Numbered from the stretch's first letter, positions 43,863-52,935 are shown. The stretch is DNA of 64,000 bases from Verrucomicrobiota bacterium (GCA_016222805.1 JACRQG010000017.1:1-64000), one strand, 5' to 3'. Notes: a model not told the origin generated them from the sequence alone. Numbers and translations: made by a program.

Positions 43863-46148
43863 CTACTTCAGAATCTTGAACATGCTCGTGTAGTCGTCCG
43901 TCCAGAGCGGGATGTCGGCCCGCGGAGGCACTGCCGGGCTCGCCGCCGCGCGCAGGGCCTCGCGGTTCATGAACTCCGTATTCTTGCTCAGCACCATCCA
44001 CGAAGCCGCATAGAACCACCAGCCGCCGTCCTCCTCGTCGATGCCCCCGTCGCTGCTGTCGATGTTGTACGCCTGGTAGCCGAATTCGCGTGCGGCGTTC
44101 TCCACCACCGGACGAAGGTCCAGGTACCGGTTGGAGATGTTCACGAGGATGGCGCCGTCCGGCTTGAGGTGGCGCTGGTAGATCGCAAACGCCTCCTTCG
44201 TCAGCAGGTGGACCGGCACGGCGTCGCTGCTGAAGGCATCCATGATGAGGAAATCGTACTCCTGCGGCGGCTCGTTCTCCATCGAAAGCCGGCCGTCGCC
44301 CATCACGATCTCGATCTTCGCCGGGCTCAGCGCGAGGTAGCTGAAGGGCTTGCGGGCGATGTCAGTCACCTGCGGGTTGATCTCGTAAATGCGGATCGTG
44401 TCGCCCGGCTTGCCGTAGGCCGTCACCGTCCCGACACCCAGGCCCAGCAGGCCGATGCGCTGCCCCTGCTGCCGCGGAAACTGGCGGAGCGCCAGGCCGA
44501 GGCCCGACGAGGGGCCGAAATACGAGGTGATCATCGGCGCCCGCTCCGGGGACGTGAACTGGAAGCCGTGGGTGATTCGCCCGTGCTGCAGCAGGTAGTG
44601 ATGGGAGAGCGGATTGCCCTTTTCGTATTCGAAGACCGACAGCACGCCGTAGAAGTTGCGCGCGCTCAGCACGGCCCCGTGCGACGACTCGCGGATCTGG
44701 GTCACGAGGGCGAAGACCAACCCGAGCCAGCCGGCGCCCAAGAGGCCGCAGGCGAGCGCCGGCCAGGCCAGCGCCCGGCTCCCGCGCCTTGCCCGCCACC
44801 AGAGCAGACCGGCCACCGCCGCGGCCGCCACCCACACGAGCCAGTGCAGCGCCCCCACCCGCTCCCAGAAGGTGTAGCTGCCCCCATGCGTCATCACACG
44901 CTGCCGCATCCATTCGGACAGACGCTGCAGGGCCGTCGCGGCGCCTGCGGTGGCACCCACCGCGAGCACCACCCCCAACACCCGCCACCGCCCCGCACTG
45001 AAAGCCGCCCGGCCGCGCCAAGCCACCACGATGAGCAGCAGGCCCGCCAGCGCCAAGCCGAGGTGCATCTCGTGAAAATTGGAGAAGACCGCCGGAGCCA
45101 CCAGCGCCACGAACAGGCCACCCACCGCGCCGCCGGCCGCGATCATCAGGTAGAACGACGTGAGGTGTCGCGGGTCCGGTCGGAGATGATAGAGTTCCCC
45201 GTGGCAGACCATGCAGGCGACAAAGAGCGTGGCGGAGTAGATCCCAATCTGCGTGAGAATTTCCATGTCCGGCCCCTCGAACAGGGCCTTGGTGATCGCC
45301 GCCATCGCCGCCACCAGCGCAAACGTGTAGTAAAACCGGGAATACCACCGCGGCCCGTCGAAACTGATGATGAAGGTCAGCAGGTAGAGCGCCAGCGGGA
45401 GCACCCACAGGAACGGGATGACCGCCACGTCCTGGCACATCTTGTTGGTCACCGCCAGGAGCAGGATCGACGCACACGCCGGCAGCCCCAGCCACAAGAG
45501 GCGCTGCGACCAAGTGGGAGCCGGCGCCGCGTTCGTGTCTGTGGCGGCCGCCATCATCTCGGCCGCGGGTTGCCGCCACATCCGCCACGCGCAGTAGGCG
45601 CACGCGGCCGCGTAGGCGACCAGGCCCCAGGACCAAATCTGCGCCTGGCCCTGCCGGGTGAAGTTGGTCTCGAAATAGATGGGATAGCTGATGAGCGCGA
45701 GGAGCGAGCCGACGTTCGACAGCGCGTAGAGCCGGTACGGCGAGGCCCCCGGCCGGGTCCGCCGAAACCACTCCTGCATCAGCGGGCCCGTCGCGGCCAG
45801 GACAAGGTACGGGAGCCCCAGGCTCACCGCGAGCAAGGCCAGGATATGCCAGGTCGGGTCTCCGGCCCCGGTGGGTTTCCAGGAATCAGCCGGGGTGATC
45901 GGCAGCGTGGCCAGGGCTGCCGCGAGCACCACGACGTGCACGCCGGCCTGCGCCCGGGACGAGAGCCGGCGGCTCAGCAGGTGCGCGTAGGCATACCCGC
46001 CGAGCAGCAACACCTGGAAGAACAGCATGCAGGTCGTCCACACCCCCGGGCTGCCTCCGAACCACGGCAGGATGTACTTGCCGATGAGCGGCTGGACCTG
46101 GAAAAGCAGGAAAGCTCCCGTGAAGATGGTGAGGGCGAAGGGGACCAT
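43863..46148 (-). CDS. Membrane-fused spermidine-synthase-like protein
   Basis: A 761-residue protein with about 12-14 TM helices in the first ~470 residues (FTGAFLLFQVQPLIGKYILPWFGG and following), then a cytosolic methyltransferase-fold domain of the spermidine synthase superfamily (IGLLGLGVGTVTAYG, YEINPQVTDIA, DFLIMDAFSSDAVPVHLLT). The family is sometimes called fused MFS/spermidine synthase. Its aminopropyltransferase activity is not established. The key Asp of the substrate loop is present in the IMDAFSSD block. The putrescine operon near 5 kb is far away and gives no direct link. The ATG at 46148 begins the first TM. Confidence 0.88.
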   Translation of the reverse strand: MVPFALTIFTGAFLLFQVQPLIGKYILPWFGGSPGVWTTCMLFFQVLLLGGYAYAHLLSRRLSSRAQAGVHVVVLAAALATLPITPADSWKPTGAGDPTWHILALLAVSLGLPYLVLAATGPLMQEWFRRTRPGASPYRLYALSNVGSLLALISYPIYFETNFTRQGQAQIWSWGLVAYAAACAYCAWRMWRQPAAEMMAAATDTNAAPAPTWSQRLLWLGLPACASILLLAVTNKMCQDVAVIPFLWVLPLALYLLTFIISFDGPRWYSRFYYTFALVAAMAAITKALFEGPDMEILTQIGIYSATLFVACMVCHGELYHLRPDPRHLTSFYLMIAAGGAVGGLFVALVAPAVFSNFHEMHLGLALAGLLLIVVAWRGRAAFSAGRWRVLGVVLAVGATAGAATALQRLSEWMRQRVMTHGGSYTFWERVGALHWLVWVAAAAVAGLLWWRARRGSRALAWPALACGLLGAGWLGLVFALVTQIRESSHGAVLSARNFYGVLSVFEYEKGNPLSHHYLLQHGRITHGFQFTSPERAPMITSYFGPSSGLGLALRQFPRQQGQRIGLLGLGVGTVTAYGKPGDTIRIYEINPQVTDIARKPFSYLALSPAKIEIVMGDGRLSMENEPPQEYDFLIMDAFSSDAVPVHLLTKEAFAIYQRHLKPDGAILVNISNRYLDLRPVVENAAREFGYQAYNIDSSDGGIDEEDGGWWFYAASWMVLSKNTEFMNREALRAAASPAVPPRADIPLWTDDYTSMFKILK

Positions 46149-46315
46149 GTCGGAAAGGTGCGGTGCGAAAACGCGCCCATGGGAGAAGGGAAAACCCCGG
46201 GCGTGGCAATCGTTTCGCGGCCCGGCCGCCGCTTTCACCGCCGGTCGCCGGCTCCTCGGATTTGGCTTGGTCAACCCGCCCGATTCGTAGTTTGGTCGTC
46301 CCTTCCAACACCGCC

Positions 46316-46753
46316 ATGCCCAAAATCGAGGTCAACAAGGTCGCCGAAATCCTGAAGAAGAACGACATTTCCCCGGCCATTCTGCGGCGGGTGATCGAGG
46401 AGATGAACCTCGCCGTGCAACCGGATCCGGGTGAGGAGGAGAAGCCGCCGCCGATCAAGAAGCAGTTCGTCATTCTGGTCAGCGATCCCGAAGGGCGGCT
46501 GCCGAAACAGGACTTTGTCGGCTGGGTGTTGCAGATCCCGGAGAACGAGAGCGTGGCCACGACCCAGGAGCGGGTCTTCCGCGGCGCCTACGACTTCAAC
46601 ACGACCAAGAAGGGCCGCCTGCTGCCGGTGAAAACCGTGGGCGAGGCGATCGAGAACGTGCCGGCGAAGTTCTTCAAGGAAGCGGATGTCTGGGTGAAGA
46701 CCAAGACGCCCGTGCTGATGCTCCGCACCGACAACGAGATTCCGCGGGAGTAA
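46316..46753 (+). CDS. Conserved small protein of unknown function
   Basis: A 145-residue soluble protein. It begins MPKIEVNKVAEILKKNDIS, a short helical segment (about 1-28). A charged linker precedes an alpha/beta body with KKQFVILVSDPEGRLP, DFVGWVLQIPE and TTKKGRLLPVKTVGEA. I do not recognise a named domain; the body resembles proteins that occur in several Verrucomicrobiota genomes. It diverges from the membrane spermidine-synthase-like gene (167 bp between starts) and converges on the DUF192 gene with a 5-bp gap. No signal peptide. Confidence 0.7.
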   Translation: MPKIEVNKVAEILKKNDISPAILRRVIEEMNLAVQPDPGEEEKPPPIKKQFVILVSDPEGRLPKQDFVGWVLQIPENESVATTQERVFRGAYDFNTTKKGRLLPVKTVGEAIENVPAKFFKEADVWVKTKTPVLMLRTDNEIPRE

Positions 46754-46758
46754 CGCCG

Positions 46759-47328
46759 CTACGGGCGCCGTGCCGCGCCATCGCCCGCGGGCAGACCGTA
46801 TCGGGCCGGATCGAACCCCCGCTCCCGCAGCGCCGCCGCCACCGCGGCCAGATCGAGCTTCGCACCGGGCTTGATCCCATTCTCCCGGTACCACCCCTGG
46901 TTGACCTCCAGGGCGAATTGCAGGTCGGTGCTCCGCGAACTCACCGATTTTTCGTCGAACGGGTGCAGCGGGTAGATTTCCGCCAGCACCCCGTCGCCGC
47001 GGAAGAAGCCGATATCGAGCGGGGTCGGAGTGTTGCGCATCCAGAAACTCATCGCCTGCGGCCGGTCGTAGATGAAGATCATGCCATCGTCGCGGCCCAG
47101 GTCCCGGCGCTCCATCAAACCCCGCTGCATCTCCAGGGGCCGAACCGCGAGTTGCATCCGCACGGTCTTCTCTCCGACCCGGATGGGGAAGAAGTCCCGT
47201 ACCGTCTTCACCACCGGCGCGCCGGTCGCCGGCCCGGCTCCTGCCGGCTTCTCCCGCGCGCACGAAAGCAGGCCGGCCGTCAACACGAGGACCGCGCCCC
47301 AGCGCGAAACCAGATTTGCATTTTTCAC
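46759..47328 (-). CDS. DUF192 lipoprotein
   Basis: A 189-residue protein with a lipoprotein-type signal (about residues 1-23, lipobox LLSC) and a single DUF192 domain: VRMQLAVRPLEMQRGLMERR, MIFIYDRPQAMSFWMRNTPTPLDIGFF and FALEVNQGWY. DUF192 proteins are small periplasmic beta-barrels of unsettled function. The start is a GTG at 47328; an ATG at 47321 is in another frame. Its 5' end is very close to that of the divergent M24 peptidase gene, so their promoters must overlap. Confidence 0.88.
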   Translation of the reverse strand: MKNANLVSRWGAVLVLTAGLLSCAREKPAGAGPATGAPVVKTVRDFFPIRVGEKTVRMQLAVRPLEMQRGLMERRDLGRDDGMIFIYDRPQAMSFWMRNTPTPLDIGFFRGDGVLAEIYPLHPFDEKSVSSRSTDLQFALEVNQGWYRENGIKPGAKLDLAAVAAALRERGFDPARYGLPAGDGAARRP

Positions 47329-47377
47329 AGCGGCGGTGGCTAATGCGCGCCTCGCCGCAACTCAACCTCTCTCTGCC

Positions 47378-48517
47378 GTGCCTGGTCCGCAACTTCCGCC
47401 GCCCCTCCTTTACGCCGACACCGCCCGGAGCCCCGACGCGCTCTATTTCGGTCGCGTGGAGGTCCCCGATCCGTTCCTCGCCTTCGGCCTGCGAGGCCGC
47501 CGATACGCCGTGGTCAGTGCGCTCGAATTCGGCCGCGTCCGCCGCACGTCGGCCTTCGACGTCGTTCTTCCCCTCGAGCGTTTCCTGAAACTCGCCCGGG
47601 AGCGCTGGCCCCGGCGCACGCCGGGACCGGCGGAAGTGCTGAGCCTGGTGGCCCGCGAGTACCGTCAGAACCGTTTCCGGGTGCCGCTCGACTTTCCGGC
47701 CGGCTTGCTGGACAAGGCCCGCGCCCTGGGGCTCCGCTTGGAAGTTGCCGACGGCCCCCTGTTCCCCGATCGGGAGATCAAGACCCCGGCGGAGGCGGCC
47801 GCCATTCGCGAGGGCAACCGCTGCAGCGCCCTCGGTTTCGCCGCCGTCGAGCGCATCCTGCGCGCGAGCCGGATCCGGGGAAATCGGCTTTACCATCGCG
47901 GCCGGGTGGTCACGAGCGAACACCTGAAGTTCGCCATCGAAGTGGCCTGCCTGGAGGCGGGGGCCATTTCCTCCCACACCATCGTGGCCGGCGGTGATCA
48001 GGCGTGCGATCCGCACGAGCGCGGTTCGGGGCCGATCCGGCCCCACGAACTCGTCATCGTCGACATCTTTCCCCGCGTCAGCCACACCGGGTTTCATGGC
48101 GACATGACCCGCACTTTCCTGCGCGGGCGCGCCTCCGATGCCCAGCGGGCGCTGGTCGAGGCCGTGCGCGCGGCGCAACTCGCCGCGCTCCGGGCCACGC
48201 GCGCCAACGCCAACGGCCGCGATGTGCACAACCGATGCGTGGAGGTCTTTCGCCAGCGCGGCTTCGAGACCAAGGTCACGGCCCGCGGGTCCGTCGGGTT
48301 CTTCCACGGCACCGGCCACGGCCTGGGGCTCGCCGTCCATGAACCCCCGCGTATGAGCGGCCTCGTGGACTATACCCTCAAGGCCGGCTCGGTGGTCACG
48401 GTGGAGCCCGGACTCTATTATCCCGGCGTGGGTGCCTGCCGGATCGAGGACGTGGTGCAGGTCACGACCGGCGCCCCGCGGATGCTCTCCCGCTATCACT
48501 ATCACTGGGAGTTCTGA
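47378..48517 (+). CDS. M24 family metallopeptidase (Xaa-Pro aminopeptidase type)
   Basis: A dinuclear metallopeptidase of ~379 residues. It has an N-terminal creatinase-like domain (about 1-155) and a pita-bread catalytic domain with metal ligands in VIVDIFPR (Asp), FHGDMTRTF (Asp), GTGHGLGLAVHE (His), TVEPGLYYPG (Glu) and RIEDVVQV (Glu). The start is uncertain: GTG at 47378 is used, with GTG 47336 as an alternative that would nearly touch the divergent DUF192 start. The stop is 3 bp before the heptose kinase gene, so it heads a six-gene run. Physiological substrate unknown. Confidence 0.88.
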   Translation: MPGPQLPPPLLYADTARSPDALYFGRVEVPDPFLAFGLRGRRYAVVSALEFGRVRRTSAFDVVLPLERFLKLARERWPRRTPGPAEVLSLVAREYRQNRFRVPLDFPAGLLDKARALGLRLEVADGPLFPDREIKTPAEAAAIREGNRCSALGFAAVERILRASRIRGNRLYHRGRVVTSEHLKFAIEVACLEAGAISSHTIVAGGDQACDPHERGSGPIRPHELVIVDIFPRVSHTGFHGDMTRTFLRGRASDAQRALVEAVRAAQLAALRATRANANGRDVHNRCVEVFRQRGFETKVTARGSVGFFHGTGHGLGLAVHEPPRMSGLVDYTLKAGSVVTVEPGLYYPGVGACRIEDVVQVTTGAPRMLSRYHYHWEF

Positions 48518-48520
48518 GCC

Positions 48521-49495
48521 ATGAGAGGATTGCCCCAACTCCTGAAGAAGATCACGCGGCTCCGCATCCTCGTCGTCGGGGATGTCATGCTCGACCACTA
48601 CATCTGGGGCGACGCCACCCGCATCTCGCCGGAGGCACCCGTCCCCGTCATCGACATCGCGCGCGACTCCTGGACGGCCGGCGGTGCCGCCAACGTCGCC
48701 CTCAACCTCGCCTCGCTCGGCGCCCATTGCTCCGTCATCGGCTATTTCGGCAGCGACGACAGCGGCACGCGGCTGTCCACGATTCTCCACAGCAAACGCA
48801 TCCATACCGTCACGACTCCCGGATCCGCGCCGACCATCGTGAAAACCCGGGTGGTGGTGCAGCACCAGCAGCTCTGCCGGCTTGATCGCGAGGCTCCCCC
48901 GACGGCCTATGAAATCTCAGCCTCGAAGCTGGAGCCGCTGGTGGCTCCGGAGATCGCCCGTTGCGATGCCGTAATCCTCTCCGACTACGCCAAGGGAATC
49001 CTGACCGATCCTGTGGTCGAGCGCGTCACCCGCCTGGCCAAGGCCGCCGGCAAGCTGGTCGCCCTCGACCCAAAGCCCAAGCGGCGTCTCAGCTTTCACG
49101 GCCTCGATCTCATCACCCCCAACAAGCGCGAGTCCCTGCAGCTGGCCGGGATCGAGCCCCCCCCGCACGCGCCCTTCCCGGCCGCCGAGGTCTGCCAGCG
49201 CCTGCACGAACTCTATGCGACGCGCCACCTCGTCATCACGCTCGGCGAGGAGGGCATGCTGTTGAGTTCGGGAGGAAGGATCCGGAAGATCATCCCCACC
49301 GCCGCCCGCGAGGTCTTCGACGTTTCCGGCGCGGGCGACACCGCCCTCGCCTCCCTCGTGCTGGCCCTCGCCGCCGGGAGCACGCTCGAAACCGCCGCCC
49401 ACTTTGCCAACGCCGCCGCCGGGGTCGTCGTGGGCAAGCTGGGCACGGCCACGGTCACTCCCGCCGAGATGATTGCGTACGTGAATCACCGGTGA
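48521..49495 (+). CDS. rfaE1: D-glycero-beta-D-manno-heptose-7-phosphate kinase
   Basis: PfkB-family kinase that phosphorylates heptose-7-phosphate at C1 on the way to ADP-heptose for the lipopolysaccharide core. The 324-residue protein has VVGDVMLDHYIWGDATRISPEAPV, the signature of this subgroup, GGAANVALNLASLGA, ALDPKPKR, LITPNKRES and the catalytic anion-hole block DVSGAGDTALA. It ends after the kinase domain; the nucleotidyltransferase half present in bifunctional HldE is missing, so RfaE2 should be encoded elsewhere. Its stop overlaps the gmhB start (GTGA). Confidence 0.94.
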   Translation: MRGLPQLLKKITRLRILVVGDVMLDHYIWGDATRISPEAPVPVIDIARDSWTAGGAANVALNLASLGAHCSVIGYFGSDDSGTRLSTILHSKRIHTVTTPGSAPTIVKTRVVVQHQQLCRLDREAPPTAYEISASKLEPLVAPEIARCDAVILSDYAKGILTDPVVERVTRLAKAAGKLVALDPKPKRRLSFHGLDLITPNKRESLQLAGIEPPPHAPFPAAEVCQRLHELYATRHLVITLGEEGMLLSSGGRIRKIIPTAAREVFDVSGAGDTALASLVLALAAGSTLETAAHFANAAAGVVVGKLGTATVTPAEMIAYVNHR

Positions 49496-50091
49496 TCTTC
49501 GAACATCTCCCGCCCCCCGCCCCGTCCGCGACGCGCGGGGGCGCCCTCTTCCTCGATCGCGACGGCACCCTCATCTACGATCGTCACTATCTCGCCGATC
49601 CAGCCGGCGTGGAGTTGCTCCCGGGAGTCGCCGGAGCCCTGCGCGAGGCGCTCGCCAAGGGATACCGGCTCTTCCTGCACACCAACCAGTCCGGCATCGC
49701 CCGGGGCCTTTTTCAGCTCGACGACGTCCTGCGCTGCAACGTGCGGATGGACGAACTCCTCGCCCTGCCGCGGCCGATCTTTGCCGCGATCTGCATCGCG
49801 CCGGAGGGCCCCGGTGATCCGGCAATCTACCGCAAACCGACACCCCGCTTTCCGCTGGAGATGATGACCCGTTACCGACTCGATCCCGCCCACTGCTGGA
49901 TGGTTGGTGACCGCGAGAGCGACGTCGAAACCGGGCTCGCCGCCGGCATCGGCGCCATCGCCGTCTGCACGGGCAAGCATGATGCCGCCGGGTGGGCGAA
50001 GGTCGCGCCCGCCGGCGTGCGCATCTTTCCCGGACTCGCCGACTTTGTCGCCACCCTCGAGCCGCTTCCTCCGGCCGCGTCGCATGCCTGA
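49492..50091 (+). CDS. gmhB: Heptose 1,7-bisphosphate 7-phosphatase, GmhB-like
   Basis: HAD-family phosphatase of 199 residues; removes the 7-phosphate after the RfaE1 step. HAD motifs: D22 and D24 (FLDRDGTL), T64/S67 region (HTNQSGIA), K115 (YRKPTPRF), D140 and D144 (VGDRESD). In many GmhB proteins a CxH...CxC zinc loop lies just before the Lys; here that region reads AICIAPEG with a single Cys, so the zinc loop is absent. The GTG at 49492 overlaps the kinase stop and is the best start. Position next to rfaE1 supports the heptose role over histidinol phosphatase. Confidence 0.88.
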   Translation: MIFEHLPPPAPSATRGGALFLDRDGTLIYDRHYLADPAGVELLPGVAGALREALAKGYRLFLHTNQSGIARGLFQLDDVLRCNVRMDELLALPRPIFAAICIAPEGPGDPAIYRKPTPRFPLEMMTRYRLDPAHCWMVGDRESDVETGLAAGIGAIAVCTGKHDAAGWAKVAPAGVRIFPGLADFVATLEPLPPAASHA

Positions 50092-50911
50092 ACTGGCCGA
50101 AGTCGAGTTCTACCGGAAACGCTGGGCGCAGGTCGCGACCGGGGCGCGAATCTTGCGGATTGCGACGCATGACGGGCGCCGGGTCTTCCGCGGCACCGAT
50201 GTGCCGGCTCTCCGCCGCGCGCTGACCGGCGCCACCCTGGTGTCCTCCCATGCCGCCGCCAAGCAGATGCTGTTTTGCTTTCGCGGCGGAGGTTGGCTGG
50301 GACTGCACCTCGGGATGAGCGGGGAACTGTTCGTCGCGCCGCCCACCCATGAGCCGGGACGGCACGATCACCTCGTGCTGTACCTGCGCGAGTCCGCCCT
50401 GGTATTCCGCGACCCCCGGATGTTCGGCCGCGTGCTCTTTCACTCCGGTCGCGAAGCTCCGACGTGGTGGACACAACTGGCTCCCCCCATCCTCTCAGCT
50501 GCTTTCACCCTCGAGGAGGTCGCGGCGTACCTGCGCCGCAGGGCCCGCGCCCCCCTCAAGGCGGTGCTCTTGCAGCAGGAGAGATTTCCCGGAATCGGAA
50601 ACTGGATGGCCGACGAGATTCTCTGGCGGGCCGCGCTCCATCCCGCTCGTCCGGCCGCGTCCCTTTCTCCGGCCGAGACGCGCCGGCTCTGGCGGGAATG
50701 CCGCCGCGTCTGCCAACTCGCCCTCAACTGCATCGCCGGGCGGGGCCAGTCGCTGCCGGCGGACCTCAACGTCGGGATTCCCCGTTCCTGGTTGTTTCTC
50801 CATCGGTGGCAGGAGGGAGGGCGCTGTCCCCGCACGGGTTGCCGCCTCGCCCGCGCGACCATCGGCGGTCGGACCACCTGCTGGTCCCCGGCCCGGCAGC
50901 CGCGCCCATGA
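50084..50911 (+). CDS. Fpg/Nei-family DNA glycosylase with degenerate zinc finger
   Basis: Base-excision glycosylase/AP lyase of 275 residues for oxidised bases. It has the catalytic N-terminus MPELAEVEF (Pro2 as nucleophile, Glu3), a Lys in AAAKQML and the H2TH block [21 protein letters not shown]. The C-terminal finger keeps its key Arg (R263, GGRTT), but only C248 of the four expected cysteines is in place; the others are T251, S268 and R271, with C253 and C266 at unusual positions. It starts 8 bp before the gmhB stop and its stop overlaps tlyA (ATGA). MutM versus Nei specificity cannot be settled here. Confidence 0.9.
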   Translation: MPELAEVEFYRKRWAQVATGARILRIATHDGRRVFRGTDVPALRRALTGATLVSSHAAAKQMLFCFRGGGWLGLHLGMSGELFVAPPTHEPGRHDHLVLYLRESALVFRDPRMFGRVLFHSGREAPTWWTQLAPPILSAAFTLEEVAAYLRRRARAPLKAVLLQQERFPGIGNWMADEILWRAALHPARPAASLSPAETRRLWRECRRVCQLALNCIAGRGQSLPADLNVGIPRSWLFLHRWQEGGRCPRTGCRLARATIGGRTTCWSPARQPRP

Positions 50912-51654
50912 AGCGCGTTCGCCTCGACGAATTGCTGGTGGCCCGGGGACTGGCCGAGTCACGGGCCAAGGCCAAGGCCCTGATCATGAGCGGGCGCGTG
51001 CTCCACGGCAGCGAGCGCCTCGACAAACCGGGCCGGGAGGTGCCGGCTGACATTGAGCTGTCCGTGGAGCAGCCGCCACGGTTCGTCAGCCGGGGCGGCG
51101 AGAAACTCGCGGCCGCGCTCGTCCATTTCGGGATTCAACTCCAGGGCGCGCACGTGCTCGACGTTGGCGCTTCGACCGGCGGCTTCACCGACTGCGCCTT
51201 GCAGGCCGGCGCCGCCTCCGCCGTCTGCGTCGATGTCGGACGCGCCCAGCTCCACGCGCGCCTGCGCGCGGATCCCCGGGTCACCAACCTGGAGAAGATC
51301 AACGCCCGTTTCCTCCGGGCAGCGGACCTGCCGCGCAGCGAATTCGACGCCGTGGTCCTCGACCTCTCGTTCATCTCGCTCACTGTGGTGCTGCCCGCCG
51401 TCTGGCCGTTCCTTCGTGCCGGAGGCACGTTGGTGGCCCTGGTAAAACCCCAATTTGAGGCCGGCAAGGCGGAGGTCGATCGCGGCAAAGGGGTGATCCG
51501 CGACCCGCAGGTCCAGGCGGAAACCCTGGAGCGGGTGCGTGGCTTCGCGGCGACCCAATTGCCCGGCGCCGCCGTGGAAGGAGCCATCGACTCCCCGATC
51601 ACGGGCGCGGATGGCAACCGCGAGTTCTTGCTGTGCCTGAAAAAGCGGCCTTAG
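50908..51654 (+). CDS. tlyA: TlyA family rRNA 2'-O-methyltransferase / hemolysin-like
   Basis: A 248-residue protein with an N-terminal S4 RNA-binding domain (about 1-62; [20 protein letters not shown]) and an FtsJ-like SAM domain ([32 protein letters not shown]). The family methylates 16S/23S rRNA in mycobacteria; the older name hemolysin is historical. [10 protein letters not shown] between the domains is the usual linker. The ATG overlaps the glycosylase stop. The following NAD kinase gene starts 16 bp later. Confidence 0.93.
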   Translation: MKRVRLDELLVARGLAESRAKAKALIMSGRVLHGSERLDKPGREVPADIELSVEQPPRFVSRGGEKLAAALVHFGIQLQGAHVLDVGASTGGFTDCALQAGAASAVCVDVGRAQLHARLRADPRVTNLEKINARFLRAADLPRSEFDAVVLDLSFISLTVVLPAVWPFLRAGGTLVALVKPQFEAGKAEVDRGKGVIRDPQVQAETLERVRGFAATQLPGAAVEGAIDSPITGADGNREFLLCLKKRP

Positions 51655-51670
51655 TCCGAGTCGACTTCCG

Positions 51671-52510
51671 ATGAGACCCATCCGCCACCTCGCGTTTGTC
51701 GTGAACCGCAGCAAGGAGGGCGCCCCGGCGCTGGTCCGGGAGCTCGCGCGCATCGCGCGGGCGGAGGGCGTGCGCTACAAGCTCACGTCGCGTTTTCCCC
51801 CCACCCCTGGTTTCCTGCGGGGCTGCGACGCCTGCTGCGCCATCGGCGGCGACGGCACCCTGCTCGGGGTCGCGCGGGAGGCCGCCCTGGCCCAGGTGCC
51901 GATCATCGGCGTCAACTGCGGCAACCTGGGGTTCCTCACCACGTTTTCGGCCGAAGAGGCTCGGGCCCACTTCGCGAAGTTGCTCGGAGGCGCCCTTCAG
52001 GTCGATCCACGCAAATTGATCGAATGCTCCTTTGGCCGGTCGCCCGGGGAACTCGCCCTGAACGACGTGCTCGTGAAGGACGAAGTGAACTCGCGGCTCG
52101 TTCGGCTTGAAGTCCACGCCGACGGAGAACTCGTGACGGACTACCTCTGCGACGGCCTCATCTTTTCGACCCCCACCGGGTCCACGGCGTACAACCTCTC
52201 CGCCGGCGGGCCGATCCTCCACCCTTCCGCCGGAGTCATCGCAATGACTCCGATCTGCCCGCACACCCTCAGCAACCGAGCCATCATCTTTCGCGATTCG
52301 GTGCGCCTTCGCGTGGTCAGTCGATCGCCTGACTCCCGGCTTTTCGTCGCGATTGACGGCCGGCGCCAAGCCTTGCCCGCCAATAGCTTACACATCGACA
52401 TCGCCATCGCGAAACGCCGCCTTCTGCTGGCCCAGCATCGGGACTACTCCCATTTTTCGGTGATCCGAAAAAAGCTGATGTGGAGCGGAGGATTTTCCGC
52501 AAAGCGTTAG
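51671..52510 (+). CDS. nadK: NAD kinase
   Basis: Phosphorylates NAD to NADP. The 279-residue protein has the GGDGT motif (59-63) in AIGGDGTLLG, GVNCGNLGFLT, LNDVLVKDE, the conserved FSTPTGSTAYNLSAGGPI block and PICPHTLSNRA. It is the last gene of the run that starts with the M24 peptidase. The only neighbour downstream is the EF-hand gene after ~100 bp, which has its own upstream sequence and terminator. Confidence 0.96.
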   Translation: MRPIRHLAFVVNRSKEGAPALVRELARIARAEGVRYKLTSRFPPTPGFLRGCDACCAIGGDGTLLGVAREAALAQVPIIGVNCGNLGFLTTFSAEEARAHFAKLLGGALQVDPRKLIECSFGRSPGELALNDVLVKDEVNSRLVRLEVHADGELVTDYLCDGLIFSTPTGSTAYNLSAGGPILHPSAGVIAMTPICPHTLSNRAIIFRDSVRLRVVSRSPDSRLFVAIDGRRQALPANSLHIDIAIAKRRLLLAQHRDYSHFSVIRKKLMWSGGFSAKR

Positions 52511-52606
52511 GAGCGAAGGGCAAGCCCGGTTTCTGTCCCAAGTGTAACCTTGACTTCGTGGGTCCGTCGTAGAGAGGTCTTCAGTCGGAACTACTCCAAA
52601 AAACAA

Positions 52607-52876
52607 ATGAACAAACGATTCCTCTCCACCGCGGTTCTTGCCGCGTTCGTCAGCCTGCCGCTCCTCGTGAATGCGGCGGAAGAAAAGAAAAAGGGCGGCG
52701 GTTTCGGCGCCATGGACACGGACAAGGACGGCAAGGTCTCCAAGAAGGAGTTCGTCGCTGCCCAGAAGGATGCCGCCAAGGCCGAGAAGCGCTTCGCCGA
52801 TCTCGACAAGAACAACGACGGCTTCCTGAGCCAGGAAGAGTTCGCCGCCGGCCAGAAGAAGAAGGAAAAGAAGTAA
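52607..52876 (+). CDS. Small exported two-EF-hand protein
   Basis: An 89-residue protein with a signal peptide (about 1-24, VNAAE) and two canonical EF-hand loops in the mature part: D37-x-D39-x-D41-G-x-V-S45-x-x-E48 and D67-x-N69-x-D71-G-x-L-S75-x-x-E78. Each is followed by FVAAQK or FAAGQK. The tail is KKKEKK. It is likely a periplasmic or surface calcium-binding protein; the partner is unknown. The ATG at 52607 is preferred to an upstream frame start at 52550 because the signal peptide begins here. Its own intrinsic terminator follows. Confidence 0.88.
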   Translation: MNKRFLSTAVLAAFVSLPLLVNAAEEKKKGGGFGAMDTDKDGKVSKKEFVAAQKDAAKAEKRFADLDKNNDGFLSQEEFAAGQKKKEKK

Positions 52877-52901
52877 TCCTTCGCTTAAATTTGCTCTCAG
52901 G

Positions 52902-52935
52902 GGCGACCCGGTTTCCGGGTCGCCATTTTCTTTTC
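52902..52935 (+). terminator. Intrinsic terminator of the EF-hand protein gene
   Basis: A perfect 10-bp stem GGCGACCCGG / CCGGGTCGCC with a 3-nt TTT loop, followed by ATTTTCTTTT, 25 bp after the stop. It also faces the convergent DUF3445 gene. Confidence 0.9.
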
